The notes under the pieces are model-generated. The model saw nothing but the letters and a program-made list of their open reading frames with translations. It was not told the origin of the DNA and ran no database searches. A stretch of DNA of 64,000 nt from Bacteroidota bacterium. Lineage in GTDB: Bacteria; Bacteroidota; Bacteroidia; Chitinophagales; LD1. The position numbers and the translations under genes are program-made. Positions 1-13,557 of the stretch are shown here, piece by piece (position 1 is the stretch's first letter; every line of letters starts with the position of its first letter). The stretch spans positions 1 through 64,000 of the forward strand of contig JADKJG010000002.1 in NCBI GenBank assembly GCA_016722375.1. The letters are read 5' to 3'.

Positions 1-3000
1 TTTGCGTTTCTGGTCAATATTTGTTGTGGAGAAATACACATTCCACTTCGGGTTTAGGATTGGCCACATTCCAATTCTTTGGAGGAGCTTCCAATAATTC
101 ACTTACCAATTGCATCATTGAAAACAACACCACTTTAGCTTCGACTGGTGTAATTTTGATCGGCACCGGAACCAATAACAACATCACGATCTCAGGTAAC
201 AGTATTGCCTCTCCTTCAGGAGGAACTACCAATAATCCAGCTAATGGAATTTATTCCAACACCGCTACAAATACAGCTATTACTGTCGCCAGCAACAGCA
301 TCAGCAACTTTGCTACATCTGGTGTTCTGGTGAGCAATGGTGCAAGTTGGACAATAGGAGGAGCCGCAAATGGTGATGGAAACAGTTTCTTCCAAACAAC
401 AACTGCTACAACTACACAAACGGCTATTTCCGTAGGTGTAGGTACAGGACACACAGTTAAGTTTAACAAGATTGGTGGCTCTGCCGCAGGGGCAACGGGC
501 ACTTGGACGAATAGCGGTGCAGTTTCAGTTATCGGTATTGCTTTCTCCGGTACTGCTGAGGGAACTATTTCCAACAATGCAATCAGCAATTTCAGTTTGA
601 CGAACACAGCAGCATCAGGTTTTACAGGTATTAATCAGACTAGCTCTGGTTCGGTAACTATCCAAACCGATACCATTGGTCATGCTAGCGCTGCAAATAG
701 TATTTTATATGCAGGTAGTGGTGCCATGATAGGTATTAATACATCTTCTGTTGCTGCCAATACTATCAACCAAAATATCCTTGCTAATCTTTCTGCAACG
801 GGTACAACAACTACAACTACTGTTAGGGGGATTGCGACTGCCAGTACCGGTGCTTGTACTATTACTCAAAATACTGTCAGAGATATTACCACCGCAACCA
901 CCGCGATTGCATCGGGAGCAAGCGGAATAAATTCTAAATTAATCGGCATATTTCTGAATAGCAGTAGCACAGCCTCCTCTATTTCTAAAAATTCGGTGTA
1001 TGCTTTCAACCACCGCTAATACTGGTGAACTTTCAACTATAGGAATACTCAGTAATAGTGGAACAGTTGATATTTCGAAGAATCTGGTTTATGGTTTTTC
1101 TTCAGTACCAACGGCAAATCCCACCTACCAATATGGCATTTCTGTAACAGGTGGTACTGGTAATCTATCCAATAATATGATTCGGCTTGGTTTCGATATT
1201 TCTGGGTCACCACAAACCGCGGTTTCAGACATCGCCGGAATTTATTGTAGTAGTACCAGTACCGTTAGTGCTTATCATAACTCAATTTATTTGGGAGGTA
1301 CTGGAGTAACTGCAGGAAGTTCTTATGCTTTTAGAAGAAACACCTCATCTGGTACATACAATGTCCGGAATAACATATTTGTTAATGAACGTTCTAACAG
1401 TGGAGGTTCTGGAAAACATTTTGCTTATTGGGTTTGGGTAGCACCAACAACTAGCGATTATAACATCTACTATGCTACGGGTACTGGTGGAATATTGTTT
1501 TCCCTCAACGGTACTGATCAAGCCACTTTACAAGGTATGAAATCAGCTATGTCAGGTCAGGATCTAAGTTCTGGCGTGGGCAATCCAAACTTTGTTGCTC
1601 CAACGGCTGCTACACCTGATTTGCACCTTAATTCTCCTACCCCCGCAGAGGGTACAGGTATTGCTATCGGTACGGTAACTGATGATTTTGATGGCGATGT
1701 AAGAGCCAGTACTACTCCAACGGATATAGGTGCCGACGCAGTAAATGCCACCGCGAGTGATATTTTCACTCCGGCAGTTACGGTATCTGCTGTTACTAAC
1801 CAGGCAGTATGTACGGGAACCATTGATGTAAACATCACTGCTACTATCACCGACGCAGGTTCGGGTATAGCTACCGGTGCCAATGAGCCTCGCCTTTGGT
1901 ATCGTCTGAGTGCCGGAAGCGGCTCACCTACTGCATGGGCTTACATAGCTCCTTCTTCTACTTCAGGCAGCACTTATAATTATGTGCTGAACCTTCCGGG
2001 AGTGGTGACAGCCAAACCTATCAATATTATGTGGTGGCACAGGATGTGGCGGGTAATATCGGATATAGTAACTTCAATGCTACTACTCCGGTTCACGCCA
2101 GCGTAACTGCAACGCCTTCACCTGTGAATGCCGTGCCGGCTTCGTTTAATATAATTACTGCTACACCGCTTTCGGGAGTGGTAACAGTGGGCACCGGTGG
2201 GGATTATACAACCCTCACCAAATTTGATGGGTTGTTCAAAGCAATAGGCGACAATGGATTAAGTGGCGACCTTACAGTAAAGGTGATTACAAATACTGCT
2301 GAAGATGGGAATCAATCCCTCAACCAATGGGCAGAATATTGCGGAAGCGGTTATACGGTTACCATCGTTCCTACAGACGCGACGGTAAGAACACTGACTG
2401 GTAGCCTAAGTGGTATGGGAATGTTTTGGAATATATGCTTCCAGAGTCACCATTGATGGTAACTTTGATGGTGCAGGAAGGTATTTGAAATTCGTGAATA
2501 CTTATACCGGTACCGGTGCGTCTGAAAACAATACTTTCCGACTAGGAAACTCTGCCACTACTGCTTCTAATATCACCATTAAGAATTGTGACATAGAAGG
2601 TAACAGTACTAAAACAGCCGGGGCAGTGCTGTATATTTCGAAATGCACCGATATCACCATAGATAATAACCTGATTCACGGTGGCGTTAGTTGGGCAGTA
2701 AATATTATTCGGGTTGACAACAGCTTTAGTACCAATATCTCATTAACCAATAATGAAATTTATAATTTCTTGGCTTGGAGTGGGGATTTACACGATCGTA
2801 TGGAATTTATGTTCCATCGGGCGGCAATAACTTCATTATCAAAGGAAACAGTATCTACAACACTGGTATCAACGGTCAGAACGTTCAAACGGCACTTTCT
2901 TTCCTTCCAGGCTCATCTTCGACCGGCAATATCATTTCCCAAAACTGGATCGGTGGTAGCTCCGCGCAGTGCGGAACCGGAGGCAGCGTATCTTATTGGG

Positions 3001-6000
3001 GAAATAGCTGGGATAACTATTATAGTGGAGAAAATCAGGGGCAAGGTATTGTCGTAAATGCCGGAACGGTATCCATTGACTCTAATAACATCACCAATAT
3101 CTTATGGTCTAATAGTGATTATTCAGGCTTTGTATGTATTTCTATTGAAGGTTCTACAGTTGCCTCTGTCACGAATAACAATTTATGTTCTGGATCAAAT
3201 GGCCTTCCGGATAATTCAAAAATAATTCAAGTAGAAGGAGGAGGAATTAGTGGTGGTTCTTATCCTGGGTATATCTATGGTGTTTGGAATAAAAGCAATA
3301 CGACTTCTGCCACTACTTATAATAAGAATAATTTCTGGTATTTGTGGCAGAGAGGTGCTGTTGAGGGTGGTAACGTTCATTGTATTTTTCACCAGACCGC
3401 AGGACCAGCAACGATTACCAATAATGTTATAAACGGGGCACAGGCTTCTGGTAGAAACTGGAATAGCTTTGGTTTTCGCGTTGAGCCTTCTGCCTCTACA
3501 TCAGGCAATCTGATTGAGGGTAATAGCGTGGCGGGACCTTATATTAATAGCTTGGTTAATGGAGGGGTAGTTAATAGCGCGATTTATGTAAAGGTTTTAA
3601 GTACTTATACTGTTAGCGGAACTATTGATCGAAACGTTGTTTGGGATATGCGTAGTGCTGAAAGAGGTGGTGCCTCCGAAGGGATTTATGTTTGGACAAG
3701 TACAGGAGGAAATGGTAATTGGAATATCCATAATAATATGGTTACTCTAAAGAATAATGGAAGTACATCTAACTGTATTGGTTTATATGGAATTGAAGTT
3801 GACTTAAACTCTTCTTCAACTACCAATGTTCAATACAACTCAGTTTACATAAGTGGGTCTAATGGAGGAACAGCGGTATCAGGAGTTGATTTCAGTTCTT
3901 ATGGTTACTTCAGACAACCAAATAGTTCGGGTACTGTAGTGGGTGATGCTCTTACTTTGAAGAATAATATTTTTATTAATACACGATTAGTTGGGAATGG
4001 TTTTGTGACTGGTCATAGTGCTATAGGAAATGTGGGAGCATCTAATTTTGCAACTAATTGGAATGTTAGTGATTCTAATTTAATTGTTATGGGAAATAGT
4101 GCTTACTCTAGAATAGGTCAATGGGGTGGCAATACTTACTCAACACTGGGAACATGGCGAACAGCGTCGGGCAAAGATGCAAATAGCTACACTGCTACTT
4201 ATACAGCAGGTAGCTCAAATTTTGGTTCAAACACATTGAATCCGGAAAATCTGTTTGCTACACCACTGTCCGACCTTCATATTTCCACTATAGACGGAAA
4301 TAGTTCTTATTTCGTCAACAACCGGGCGACACCTATTTCCATCACAACCGATTATGACGGGGAGACTCGTAATGCTACAAGTCCTGATATTGGTGCCGAT
4401 GAGTTTGGTTCCGTGAATGATGCAGGAGTGATTGCTATTACGCCAAATTGTTCTGGTTCATCAGTGGATATCACCATAAAGAACTTCGGTTCTGCGGTGC
4501 TTACTTCCTTTAAAGTGGACTGGTCAATAAATGGAACAAACCAGCCGCAACAGACCTATACATCACAGTCAGTGGCATCTGGGGCAACCATCGTTAAAAC
4601 AATTGTGCTTACCTTGCCTGCTTCCTTTGCTGCGGCTACTGCTTATAACGTCGTGGCATACACCACACTTCCTAATGGCGTTCCAGATGAGAATACTTCA
4701 AACGATAGTTACACAGCCAACCCTCTCTATTATGGTTTAGGCGCGACGGTTTATATCGGTACCGGTACTCCTTCGTTTGCTACCTACAGTGCCTTGTTCA
4801 ATGCCATTAATAATAGCGTGTTGACACAAGACCTGAGTGTAATAGTGAATGCCAACTCATCTGAGCCAGCTACTCCAGTTTTCTTAAACGCTACAAGTTA
4901 TTGTGGAGGAACCCGAGCGATTACTATTACTCCGTCCAGTGCAACAGTTCGTACTGCCGAAGGTACTAGTGGCACCGCTTCGCTACAAGGTATGATTGGC
5001 TTTAACGGTGCAGCGAATGTTACGATTGACGGAAACTACAGCGGTGCTGGTCAATATCTGCGCTTTAGAAACACCAATTCTTCACGTCCTGTATTTGCTT
5101 TCCAGAATGATGCCAATACTATATCGGTATCAAATTCGGTGATTGAAGGAAATAACAGCACCACCTATGTTTCCGGGGGAATTTCGAGTGCGCCGGGCAC
5201 CGTCTTCTTCGGGATGCAGCGCTGGCGGAAGTGGCAATAGCGATATCTCATTCACTTACAATACTATTAGAGACAGGACCAGTGCGACGGGTGTTCCGGC
5301 GAATATGTTCTTCTCGTATAACAATACACCGAGCACCGCCAACAACACGATTACTATTCAGCATAATGATATTTTCAACTTCTCTCAAACCGGAGTTTAT
5401 CTTCCGGATGGAGCAGGCAACGGAAACAATTGGAATATATCTGACAATAACTTCTATTGTACTGCTGATATGTCTTCTTATCAAAGTTCTGTGCCTCAGC
5501 ACATTGCTATCTACTTGAAGGCTTCTTCTTCTCATTCGCATACGATCAAACGTAATTCGATTGGTGGTCAAACTATCAATGCGGGCGGTTCCGCTTGGTT
5601 GAATAGTAACAGTTCATTAGATTTCGAAGGAATCCGTTTAGAGATTGGAGGCTCCACTTCCGGTCAGGAGACCAAGGTGGACAGCAACATCATCAAGAAT
5701 ATCAACCTCACAGGAACAGGGCTATCTATGTTTATGGGTATCCGGGTGAAGACAGGCTTGGTAGATATTGGTGGTAATACTATTGGAGATTTGAGCGCGA
5801 CTATTTCCAGTCCAAGTATTCAAGTAGCTGGATCAGGTACTGCAAATGGAAGTAACGACAACGTTTCGGTCTTTGCTATCTGGAACTACAGCACCTCAGC
5901 TTCCACCATTGCGAACAACGTAATTGCTGGTATAAAGAATACAGGAGGCTACTCTTATATGACGGGTATCCGTCGAGGTGCTCGTGAATACGGAACCAAT

Positions 6001-9000
6001 GCATTGAATGTGTATGCAGGTAAATCAATTATCACGGCAAATACCATTGCCAATCTTTGGTCTGAAACTTCGATGTCCAATGTTTTCTTGAATGGACAGT
6101 ACGTGGACAAAGTATGGCCTGGCGCCTTAACAGGTATTGCATTGCGATCTAATTATGGAAGAGACAATCGGGTGGATAGTAATACCGTTTATGGATTGAA
6201 GGCTAATGCTACTTGGAATCGCTGGGTGCGGGTGAATGGTATTGCATTGAATGCCGAGACTTCTGCAGATGCAGGTGTCGTGAGCAAGAACCGAATATCA
6301 GATTTGGAAAACTACAATGGTGGAGTTTCTGGTACTAATGTGTTTACACCGGCTATTTCAGGTATAGCTATCGGTGCCAGTGATTTGACAGCAGGCAATA
6401 GCTATGTTGCGAATGGCAGCTATACCTTAATCAACAATATGATTTATCTGGCTCCTGCTGTATTTAATTCAACCAAGCCTTATAATAACCCGGATATTTA
6501 CGGTATTCTCGATGTGACACAATCTGGTAACACTACTAAATACTTTTATAATTCTATCTATATAAGCGGTGCAGGCAAATCATCTTTGCCGGGTGATTGT
6601 CCGGTTGTACCATCTTATGGTTATATGAGAAGTGCCTCGGGGAATGGTACTACACAGGGAGGTACTGTGTATTTGAAGAATAACATCATTATAAATAACC
6701 GTACCGGATATGTGAAGCACTTTGCAATAGGGAATAATACCAGCACTCCTACAACTGGTTGGAGCGGAAGCAACATTGATTATAATTTCTTTTCAACCGG
6801 AAACACTAGCACTGTTGGTCAAAGAATTTCAGGTAATTTCCAGACTCAGCCTTCGTACGATTACACTTTCTCCGGATGGCAAAGCTATTTTAGTGCTGAC
6901 GCAAACAGTAAATTTGCGCGTACTACTGTAGTTTCGACAAATCCATCTTCTTATACTAATACTGCTGCGGTTGATTCGGTTAATCCTCGGTCCGGGTATT
7001 TGTTTGAAGACCTCTCTGATATTGTCACTGCCGGTAAATTCATGCACATTGCTTTGACTGATGGAGAGAGCAGCAAGTTCATTGATAATAACGGAACGGA
7101 CGTTTCCTCTTATGCAACAGTTGATTTTGATGAGGAGGCAAGAAACGGAACGACACCAGATATTGGTGCAGACGAAATCATAGCTTGCGCACAGCCTACG
7201 GTAACTTTAGACACGATTGCTTCTCTGTGTTATTCTACGGGTACACAAATTGCGTATCTCAACTATACGGCTACTACCAATAGCCCAGATCAGTATAGCA
7301 TAGTTTGGGGTGCTCCGGCAATAACAGCCGGTTTCGCCGATTCAATTCTGGTGGACCTTACAGCCACTCCGATAGTGATTACCGTCCCGGCAAGTGCTGC
7401 GGCGGCCACTTATAGTGGTACACTCACAGTAAAGAACAGCAGTGCGAGTTGTACGAGCACCAATTATACAATCAGCCTGAAGGTTAATTCGTTGCCTACT
7501 ATTACACTGGGAAGCAATCCTTCGGTTTGTTACTCGGCAGGTGTTCAAACGGCAGATTTAACCTATAGTGCCACCACTCAATCTCCAATAGAGTTCAGTG
7601 TTGATTGGGATGTTGCTGCTGAAGCAGCAGGGTTCACCGATGTGCATTTCACTTCCTTACCTGCTTTGCAGATTGGTCTTTCTGTTCCGGCTGGTGCCGC
7701 AGTGGCTACTTACAATGGAACATTGAACGTGCGTAATGCGGATAGCTGTATGAGCATCGGTTCTGCCATAAGTGTTACCATTAATGCAACACCGGTGATT
7801 ACTAAATACAGTCCCATTTCATTTGTCAATACGGTTTGCGAAGGAAGTAGTACCTGGTTTGAGGTTGTTGCTGCTAGCGGAGGACCTATGACCTTCAACT
7901 GGATTGTTAGTTTGGATAGTGGAAGCACTTGGAGTGCGGTGGTAAATAGTACGCCTTATAGCTTAACCTCCACAAATCACAACAACTTAGATAGCACCCG
8001 TCTTTCTATTTCCAATTCAACTCCTGATCTTAGCGGAAATCAATACAAATGTATTGTTACCGGTGCTTGCTCGCCTCCCGATACTTCGGATATAGGCTAT
8101 CTTAATGTTTTTGCGCCACCAAGTTTCAGCAGTGTTTCAAACGACACTACTATTTGTTTAGGTGGCGGGGCCGATCTTGGTGCTGCTGCAGATGGTGGGG
8201 GATTGATTTATCACTGGCAATATTATAACGGAAGCACTTGGGCGAATGTGAATACGGGAACACCTACCGGATTTACTTATAACAACTCGAATAGTCCGAA
8301 TCTGTCCATTACAACGAATAATGTAACGACATCTCCCGGCAGTTATCAGTTCCGTTTGAATGCTACGAATTTATGCAATCCTTCTCCTGGAGCGAACTCG
8401 AGTGCTATCACGGTTACGGTACTTTCATCTACTATTGTCCAATGGATCGGAGGGATTAGTAACGATTGGCATACGGCTGGCAACTGGTGTCCGGGCATAC
8501 CTACCGCATCCACAGATGTTACTATCTTATCCGGTAGAACCTATCAGCCGGTGATTACCGCTAACGCGTATTCACATCACTTGACCATTGCGAATAACAC
8601 CTCGGTCACTATTCAACCACACGGTCACTTGTTCTTGCACGGCGACTTGACAGTCAATGGAGCTTATACGCATAACGCGGGTATTCTTGAGTTGACCGGC
8701 AATGCACCGCAAACGATTTCACCCATTACTGCCGATAGTGTGATCGTTAATAATGCCACCGGTGTTACTCTCGGAGGAAATCTATTGATCAACTCTCACC
8801 TTTCACTGATTGAGGGAGTTATTAATACCGGTATGGATACTGTGGTCATTCTCGATACATTGACCACTGCGCTGGATGCTGGAAACGACACCTCTTATAT
8901 CTACGGATTCCTGAGAAGAGCGGTTGGAGACACAGGTCTTTATCACTTCCCTGTGGGATATGATGTGCACTATCAGTTAGCAAGCGTCAGACTACATAAC

Positions 9001-9990
9001 AATACGGGCAGAGACAGTGTAGGTATAAATGAACTGACGGCATATTTCAATCCATTTAGTAGTAATGTGGGTTGCTCAGATATTGCCCCTGGAAATGGGC
9101 TAATGATTAACGGTACGCTTGTAGAGAACTTATTGAACGGCGGCTTCTGGACGATACATCCTGATACGGTAGATTACAGTTTGCTGTCCTACGACATCAC
9201 CCTAAGAGAACGTGCCTATACCAATGCACCGACAGATCCGAACAGAGTAGGAGTGGTGAAACGAGGCGAGTGTTCCGATGCCTGGACTGCACCGGGCACG
9301 CATGTTAATAGTACACAGGCAATTATTAACCATCCTACTATTCCGGCTCGCAATACAGTAGTGGCAGCACAAAGCGCTCTTAGCCACTTCTCAGATTTTG
9401 GAATGGGCTTTGGTGGTGTACCTCTACCGGTAGAATTAATTTATCTTGAAGCAGAGGCTATGGACAACAGCTACATCCAAGTGCGTTGGGCCACAGCAGT
9501 TGAAATCAATAACTATGGATTTGATGTAGAGCGCAGTACCGATGGAGCAAGCTGGACCAAAGTTAGTTTTGTCAATGGACACAACAACTCCACCATACAG
9601 CAAACCTACCAATATGACGACCGAGAGGTAGTTTCCAATGTTCGTTATTACTATCGTTTGAAACAGATGGATTATAACGGAGACTTCAAGCATACCGATA
9701 TGGTTACGGCGATACTCACTTCTACAACAACTTTTGAGGTATTGGATCTGGTTCCAAACCCTACTGCTTCACATACCACCTTGCAAATTTTATCATCCAA
9801 GGATCAGGAGATTACGGTAGATATTTACAATATCGTAGGGCAAAAGGTACTTAGCCGTCATCACCAAATTGTGAAAGGTCAGAACAACAATATTGATTTC
9901 CAACTGAGCATTTTGGCATCCGGTACCTATTCCGTGATGGTCTCTTCGGCTAATGAAGTTTATGTGAAGAAGCTGGTGATCACCCGCTAA
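1..9990 (+). pseudogene. Giant T9SS-secreted beta-helix surface protein, 5' end outside window, five frame changes
   Basis: The reading frame is open at the left edge and ends with TAA at 9988-9990, so at least 3300 residues are encoded here. The protein has repeated modules of right-handed beta-helix type (many short N-x-I/T-I-x-x-N turns). Each closes with a motif like SPDIGADEF, near 1720, 4390 and 7160. Two modules open with a related GTG...Y..L...F.AI segment, near 2190 and 4750. Ig-like segments follow (7200-8450), then a W-GG-S-DW-TAGNW segment near 8440. The end is typical of T9SS cargo: a VELIYLEA segment, then a sorting domain (PNPTASHTTLQ ... GQKVLSR ... LVITR). The frame shifts near 1005-1012 (+1), 2007-2013 (-1), 2425-2435 (+1), 2795-2800 (-1) and 5205-5215 (+1). 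Protein similarity continues across each, so this is one gene. Likely a cell-surface or released adhesin-like protein. Whether the breaks are real or consensus errors is open. Confidence 0.8.
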
Positions 9991-10014
9991 TATTCTCCCT
10001 GAAATTTTCAGTAA

Positions 10015-10044
10015 GGCGCTCCATAATTTGGAGCGCCTTTTTTT
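10015..10044 (+). terminator. Rho-independent terminator after the giant surface protein
   Basis: An 8-bp perfect stem, GGCGCTCC / GGAGCGCC, with a 7-nt loop is followed by seven T. It lies 25 bases after the stop codon of the giant gene. Confidence 0.9.
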
Positions 10045-10199
10045 ATGAGAAGAATTTTGCGCTACCGTTTGAGTAGGAGTTTTACAGTCCGAGCGCCTGT
10101 TCACTATATTCAGTGGTGCTGTTCGGCACTTGAACGAATATGGGTTTCTCACTTCAATCAATCTTTAGCAACTAATATTTTTTTCACCACCTTCGCAAC

Positions 10200-12425
10200 A
10201 TGTCTAAAGGATTTCTGTTTTTCATTCTATTCTATCTACCGATTGTTTTGATGGCTCAAAGCCCCAAAAATCGGATTCTTAGTGTTCCGGTTCAAAAAGG
10301 AAACTCCATTATGCGCGAACCCTGGGCAGGTGGGATGAATGCCCCTCAGTTTTCTGAGGCGGATATAAATCAGGATGGGATTAAAGATCTTTTTGTATTT
10401 GACCGGGCCGGGAATCGGGTGATGGTTTATCTGGGTAATGGCAACGGTTCTAATACGGATACAGCCTTTGAATATATGCCCAAATACGAAAGTTTGTTTC
10501 CCGAAGGAATGATGGATTTTGCGCTGCTTCACGATTACAACAGCGATAACATCCCAGATATTTTTACTCATACCAGTTTGGGAACGATGGTTTTGAAAGG
10601 AAGTGTTCACAACGGACTCCTCTCTTTTGATACGGTTTCCTCTTTGCTGAGATATCAAAGCGGCGCGTTCTCTGTGAATATATGGACGGCCAGCACCGAC
10701 ATCCCCCTATTTGCCGATGTGAATGGCGATGGCGATATAGATGTGTTGAGTTACGGTGTGTTTGGAACGACCATGAGTTATTATGAAAACCAAACCAAAG
10801 AAAACATCGGGAACCCCTACTTCGACATAGATTCGTTTCGATATGAGGAAGTAACTCAATGTTGGGGTAATGTGGCACAAAATTCTTTGAACAACTCCTT
10901 CGAACTCAATATCGTCTGCAAAGGAAACCTCGCCTCTCCCGACGATGGCAGCCAACGACATGCCGGCAATAGTTTGTTTGGTTTCGATCCCGATAACGAC
11001 GGTGATTTAGATATTCTGAATGGCAACATTGGCTATGGCAGTTTGGCCTTTTTGAAAAATTGTGGCACTCCTTTATCTGCCCATATCTGTTCCTTGGATT
11101 CTACCTACCCCTCTTGCGATATACCGATTCATCTTCCTTCTTATCCGGCGGCTTATGGTTTTGATGCCGACGATGATGGTCGGGAAGATTTGTTGATAGC
11201 TCCCAACACCGCCGTAGGAAGTAATGATACAAGGAATGTACATTACTATCACAACACCGGCAACATTGCCTGCCCTATGGAGCTTGTATCTGATTCTTTT
11301 TTAGTGCGGCATTTTCTTGATTTCGGAACGGACTCTAAACCTGTGTTTCACGATATGAATGGCGATGGAATTCAGGATCTTATTGTAGGCAATTACAGTT
11401 ATTTTCATGAAGAAGACTTATTCAAATCATCCTTGGCATATCTTGAAAATATTGGCACACCTACCTTTCCTCGTTTCCGGCTGATGACCGGTGACTACGA
11501 CAGCCTCAGCAAATTTAATCTGGTGGGCATGCACCCATCCTTCGGCGACATGGATGGCGATGGGTTGGAAGACATGATAGTGGGTGAAGTGGGCGGATGG
11601 CTTCATTTCTTTAAGAACACTGCCCTATCCGGTGCCTCCTTTCCCGCTTTGACAACGCCTCAATATTTCAATCTGAAAGTCAATCAGTTCAGTGCTCCAT
11701 TTATATTTGATGTGAACGGGGACTCGCTGAACGATTTATTGGTAGGTAGAGATGATGGCAAAATTTCTTATTTCTGGAATTTCGGAACAAAACTTAACCC
11801 AATCTTTAGCCCCGATTCGGTGAACCATAATTTCGGCTTTGTCAATGTCAAGCCGTATGAATTAGCTCAGGGATTCAGCGCGCCCACGGTTATCAAAGAC
11901 AGTGCGGATAATTTATTTTTACTCATAGGATCGGCCAGCGGCACGGTCTATCAATATTTTATTGACCCAACTCGCCTTCGCAGCGACTCTTTCCCACTCA
12001 TAGACTCCAACTATTTAAAGCAGGACGTAGGAGGCAAAGCAGTAATCACCTTCACCGATTTGAATGCTGATGGTCATTTAGAATATGTGCTCGGCAATCA
12101 GCGAGGCGGACTGATGATGTTTTCCGATTCTCTTTGGGATACCAGTACCGTTCCCTTCAATCATGTTGCAGTGATTAAGAATCCTAATAGGCTGCGGTTA
12201 TATCCCAATCCGGCTAAAGAATATTTTGTTTGTGAAATGGATGGTGGACATTTCCATCAACCTGTCACAACAGTATATAATCTGATTGGCGAAACGATTC
12301 CTCATCAGATTTCTATTGATGGGAATAAGATGATTTTTTCTCTTCCCGACATCGCACCCGGAATATATTTCATCCGAATCAGCGAAGACGATATTGCCTT
12401 TACCGGAAAGATTTTGATTCAGTAG
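10200..12425 (+). CDS. Secreted FG-GAP/VCBS repeat protein with T9SS tail
   Basis: This 741-residue protein starts with a signal peptide (hydrophobic FLFFILFYLPIVLMA, cleavage probably after AQS). It carries at least eight calcium-binding loops of the D-x-N/D-x-D-G type spaced along its length, for example DINQDGIKD, DVNGDGDID, DPDNDGDLD, DMNGDGIQD, DMDGDGLED and DVNGDSLND. These mark FG-GAP/VCBS repeats that fold as a beta-propeller. The C-terminus has a sorting domain (LRLYPNPAKEYFV ... IAPGIYFIRI ... GKILIQ), so export by the type IX system and surface attachment are expected. It stands alone behind a terminator. Its ligand cannot be read from sequence; proteins of this type usually act in adhesion or glycan contact. 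The gene is intact, unlike the surface protein gene upstream. Confidence 0.85.
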   Translation: MSKGFLFFILFYLPIVLMAQSPKNRILSVPVQKGNSIMREPWAGGMNAPQFSEADINQDGIKDLFVFDRAGNRVMVYLGNGNGSNTDTAFEYMPKYESLFPEGMMDFALLHDYNSDNIPDIFTHTSLGTMVLKGSVHNGLLSFDTVSSLLRYQSGAFSVNIWTASTDIPLFADVNGDGDIDVLSYGVFGTTMSYYENQTKENIGNPYFDIDSFRYEEVTQCWGNVAQNSLNNSFELNIVCKGNLASPDDGSQRHAGNSLFGFDPDNDGDLDILNGNIGYGSLAFLKNCGTPLSAHICSLDSTYPSCDIPIHLPSYPAAYGFDADDDGREDLLIAPNTAVGSNDTRNVHYYHNTGNIACPMELVSDSFLVRHFLDFGTDSKPVFHDMNGDGIQDLIVGNYSYFHEEDLFKSSLAYLENIGTPTFPRFRLMTGDYDSLSKFNLVGMHPSFGDMDGDGLEDMIVGEVGGWLHFFKNTALSGASFPALTTPQYFNLKVNQFSAPFIFDVNGDSLNDLLVGRDDGKISYFWNFGTKLNPIFSPDSVNHNFGFVNVKPYELAQGFSAPTVIKDSADNLFLLIGSASGTVYQYFIDPTRLRSDSFPLIDSNYLKQDVGGKAVITFTDLNADGHLEYVLGNQRGGLMMFSDSLWDTSTVPFNHVAVIKNPNRLRLYPNPAKEYFVCEMDGGHFHQPVTTVYNLIGETIPHQISIDGNKMIFSLPDIAPGIYFIRISEDDIAFTGKILIQ

Positions 12426-12463
12426 GGTATTGAAATTGGCCGTTTTTGAAATAAAGAATTTGG

Positions 12464-13366
12464 ATGAGTTGGAATAGTTACATCAAAGGCTTTAGGAATT
12501 ACTTGCAGTTAGAGAAATCTCTTTCGCCCAATTCTATGGAGGCCTATCAACGCGATGTACTTAAACTAGTCAACTATCTGGAGAGTGAAAAGCTGACATT
12601 AAATGTAGATCAAATCAAACACCAACATCTGGAAGGGTTTATCAAAGCCCTTCATGAAGTAGGCCTCGATGCGCATTCGCAGGCCAGGATTATTTCTGGA
12701 TTGCGGGCTTTTTATAAGTATTTATTGTTGGAAGATGTGGTTTCCGAAAACCCAACAGAACTCATTGCCTCTCCTAAACTTTCGCGCAAACTGCCCGACA
12801 CACTCGGTGTGCAAGAAATCAACGCACTGCTTGATTCTATTGACCTAAGCACCCCCGAGGGAACACGAAACCGGGCTATGCTCGAGGTGTTGTATGGTTG
12901 CGGTTTGCGGGTGAGTGAATTAACGAACCTCCGAATTTCGAACCTGTTTCTGGATGTTGATTTCATCAAAGTTCTGGGCAAGGGAAATAAAGAACGACTC
13001 GTTCCGATTGGTTCACAGGCCATTAAATATATCAACCTCTACAAAAACGAAGTCAGGATTCATGTACCGGTTCAGAAAGGAGAGGAGGACATCTTGTTTT
13101 TGAACCGAAGAGGGAAAAGGCTTTACAGAATGTATGTGTTTTTGGTGATTAGAGCCTGTGCTCAAAACATTGGTTTGACCAAAACGATTTCGCCACACAC
13201 CTTCCGTCATTCCTTCGCCACCCACTTGATTGAAGGCGGTGCTGATTTACGCGCCATTCAAGAAATGTTGGGACACGCCTCCATCACCACCACCGAAATT
13301 TACACTCACTTAGACCGCGACTATCTCCGCAGCACCATTATGCAGTTTCACCCCAGATACAAGTAG
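12464..13366 (+). CDS. xerD: Tyrosine recombinase XerD/XerC family
   Basis: A 300-residue site-specific recombinase of normal XerC/D length. The N-terminal SAM-like DNA-binding domain covers about residues 1-90. The catalytic domain has the full set of active-site residues: R149 (GCGLRVSEL), K173 (GKGNKER), H245 and R248 (PHTFRHSFATHL), H271 (LGHASI) and nucleophile Y280 (TEIYTHLD). Bacteroidota usually encode one XerD-like housekeeping protein that resolves chromosome dimers at dif near the division septum. Integrases of mobile elements are normally more divergent and lie next to att sites or cargo genes, neither of which is seen here. The choice between XerC and XerD names is uncertain. The gene starts 38 bp after the FG-GAP protein and may be co-transcribed with it. 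Confidence 0.88.
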   Translation: MSWNSYIKGFRNYLQLEKSLSPNSMEAYQRDVLKLVNYLESEKLTLNVDQIKHQHLEGFIKALHEVGLDAHSQARIISGLRAFYKYLLLEDVVSENPTELIASPKLSRKLPDTLGVQEINALLDSIDLSTPEGTRNRAMLEVLYGCGLRVSELTNLRISNLFLDVDFIKVLGKGNKERLVPIGSQAIKYINLYKNEVRIHVPVQKGEEDILFLNRRGKRLYRMYVFLVIRACAQNIGLTKTISPHTFRHSFATHLIEGGADLRAIQEMLGHASITTTEIYTHLDRDYLRSTIMQFHPRYK

Positions 13367-13557
13367 CGTTAAACAATACGACTGAATCCTCTTTCATTAT
13401 TGAGACCGTAAGAATAATATAGATTGACGAGCTGTCAACCAAGAAGAAATTATCAGGGCTAAAGCCATTTAGTAAGAGCCAGATTCTCACCACGCTAAAG
13501 CATGGTGTTGTAAACCGTCATTTATGGTTGAGGGTTTGGAAGGTTTGCATTGTTTTT

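Noticed and set aside
1..9990. Six separate genes instead of one
   Set aside because: Each frame continues the beta-helix pattern of the previous one directly at the junction, and only the last has the sorting domain.
10236..10961. Minus-strand open frames inside the FG-GAP gene
   Set aside because: They are shadows of a well-supported plus-strand gene and have no domain.
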